From: an uncultured Gemmatimonadota bacterium
GTDB lineage: Bacteria > Gemmatimonadota > Gemmatimonadetes > Gemmatimonadales > Gemmatimonadaceae
Direction: 5' to 3'
Length of the DNA: 7,191 nt
Assembly: GCA_946479895.1 (NCBI GenBank)
Contig: CAMLHT010000201.1
Location: forward strand, 1 to 7,191
Both the position numbers and the translations under genes were made by a program. Below the pieces are notes generated by a model. It searched no databases and was not told the DNA's origin. It was given only the letters and a program-made list of their open reading frames with translations. Numbering within the stretch: the stretch's first letter is position 1; each line of letters starts with the position of its first letter. This document shows positions 6,440 to 7,191 of the stretch, piece by piece.

Positions 6440-7003
6440 CTACTGTCGGGCCTTCTTCTCGAACTCTTCGATTTCCTTCTGCTGGTCGGCCTTCATCTTC
6501 GCGGCCATCGCCCGGACCTTCTCATTGGTCAGTCGCGGCATGTATTCGTCGATCATCCGGATGCCATCCTGATGATGCTTGATGGTCTGGGCGTAGAACT
6601 CCCGATCGTATGCCGCTCCCGTCTTTGCGCTGAGGCTATCCATCATCGCCTTGTTCTCGGGCATGATGGCTGGTGTGTGCGTGCCGTTGAATGTCTCGCG
6701 GATCATCGCCACCATGCTGTCGCTCTCGGCCTGCTGCTTCGTTTGCAGCATGCGGGCGTCGGCCTGCGTCGTGGTCCGGCTCGCCTTCGCCATCGCGTCC
6801 TGGGCCATGGCGATCATGCCGGCGTGATGGTCGGACATCCTGGCGAGGAATTCCTGGTCGGGCGAGGCCGCCGGCGCAGCGGTCGCGGCCGAATCCGTCG
6901 CGGGGGCGGCAGTGGAATCAGCCGTCGCATCGTCACTCCTTCCGCAGGCGCCCAGCGCGAGCAACGCGGGAAGCACGACGGTCAGTCGGCAAAGTCTGGT
7001 CAT
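6440..7003 (-). CDS. DUF305 family lipoprotein, probable periplasmic copper binder
   Basis: Predicted 187-residue lipoprotein. The signal peptide ends in a lipobox, LGAC, with C20 as the acylation site. Residues 21-48 are a flexible Ala/Asp/Ser/Thr/Pro linker. The DUF305 domain (about 49-187) shows its two related halves: FLARMSDHHAGMIAMAQ with H59-H60, M63 and M66, and FYAQTIKHHQDGIRMID with H143-H144 and M150. Each half is followed by a helix with a Gln pair (QQ at 90-91 and 174-175). The domain contains 14 Met residues. DUF305 proteins have a ferritin-like helical fold and are often found in copper loci; the cyanobacterial member CopM binds copper. The inferred role is periplasmic copper capture or hand-over to the efflux pump. 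The start at 7003 is supported by GGAG eight bases upstream. It ends in TAG and lies 73 bases after the CopD-like stop. Confidence 0.94.
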   Translation of the reverse strand: MTRLCRLTVVLPALLALGACGRSDDATADSTAAPATDSAATAAPAASPDQEFLARMSDHHAGMIAMAQDAMAKASRTTTQADARMLQTKQQAESDSMVAMIRETFNGTHTPAIMPENKAMMDSLSAKTGAAYDREFYAQTIKHHQDGIRMIDEYMPRLTNEKVRAMAAKMKADQQKEIEEFEKKARQ

Positions 7004-7076
7004 GCGTTCATCTCCAATAGTCGGGTGGACCGCGGCGCTAACGCGATATCCGGACCCATGCGGCCGCGAGGCCCGG

Positions 7077-7191
7077 CTACGGGTGGTCGAGCGGTGTCGG
7101 GACCGCCACCAGGACGGCCGTGATCGCCAGGACGATCAGCGCCGCCGTGAGCTCGGCTCGCGCGTTCCTCCGCAGCGCCGACGACGCTTCG
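7077..7191 (-). CDS. C-terminal end of a CopD-like membrane protein (partial)
   Basis: The gene enters from beyond the right edge. The first complete codon is at 7190 and the stop is TAG at 7079-7077, leaving 37 residues. They read as a short basic stretch (LRRNARAELT), one hydrophobic helix (AALIVLAITAVLVAV) and a brief tail (PTPLDHP). This matches the usual end of the CopD domain, where an LRRSVxxE-type segment precedes the last transmembrane helix and a short Pro-containing tail. CopD, often fused to CopC, is associated with copper uptake into the cytoplasm or supply to cuproproteins. The setting beside a DUF305 lipoprotein and a Cus-type efflux operon agrees. With only 37 residues another multi-helix membrane protein remains possible. 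Confidence 0.6.
   Translation of the reverse strand, partial: EASSALRRNARAELTAALIVLAITAVLVAVPTPLDHP

Noticed and set aside
7004..7076. Promoter or operator upstream of the DUF305 gene
   Set aside because: The 73-base spacer contains only short palindromes such as GATATC and GCGGCCGC and no clear -35/-10 pair, so I assign only the Shine-Dalgarno sequence within it.
6215..7123. Plus-strand 302-codon open frame across the DUF305 gene and its upstream region
   Set aside because: It is antisense to the clear DUF305 lipoprotein gene, and its product is compositionally biased with no recognisable motif.
1..7191. Mobile elements, CRISPR arrays, tRNA or rRNA genes
   Set aside because: No transposase, integrase, terminal repeats, regularly spaced repeats or recognisable RNA-gene sequences were seen on either strand.

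Overview
The window is a compact copper/silver-resistance locus from a high-GC (roughly two thirds G+C) Gram-negative bacterium. All six genes I can support lie on the minus strand, so transcription runs from high to low coordinates. The Gram-negative inference rests on a complete tripartite efflux system (outer-membrane channel, periplasmic adaptor, RND pump) and on Sec and lipoprotein export signals. The Ala/Ser/Thr/Asp-rich linker of the lipoprotein and the overall style would suit Gemmatimonadota or a similar high-GC phylum, but no taxonomic marker is present and that is only a guess.

Layout in transcription order: (1) 7191-7077, the last 37 codons of an integral membrane protein whose tail resembles the CopD copper-uptake family; (2) 7003-6440, a DUF305 lipoprotein rich in Met and His; (3) a strong GC-rich stem-loop at 6429-6392; (4) 6343-5993, a small secreted Cys/His/Met-rich protein resembling the CzcI/CopL type that often precedes metal-efflux operons; (5) an 86-base spacer carrying two perfect inverted repeats; (6) 5906-4617, a TolC-family outer-membrane channel; (7) 4620-3403, a CusB-type adaptor, overlapping the channel gene by four bases; (8) 3398-153, a CusA-type pump starting four bases after the adaptor stop. 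Positions 1-152 hold no convincing gene, only GC-rich hairpins.

How the parts may work together: the pump keeps the three Met residues that form the Cu(I)/Ag(I) site of E. coli CusA and the charged proton-relay residues, so Cu(I)/Ag(I) export is the best prediction. The adaptor links pump and channel. The DUF305 lipoprotein and the small Cys/His protein could bind copper in the periplasm and may replace the chaperone CusF, which is absent here. The CopD-like end suggests a copper-uptake or cuproprotein-supply function just upstream. No metal-responsive regulator, P-type ATPase or multicopper oxidase is visible.

Nothing here is clearly a new system. The points worth a second look are a 29-residue Gly/Met-rich insertion in the pump, the loss of the usual N-terminal metal-binding motif in the adaptor, the small Cys/His protein, and the structured spacer with a possible anti-Shine-Dalgarno pairing.
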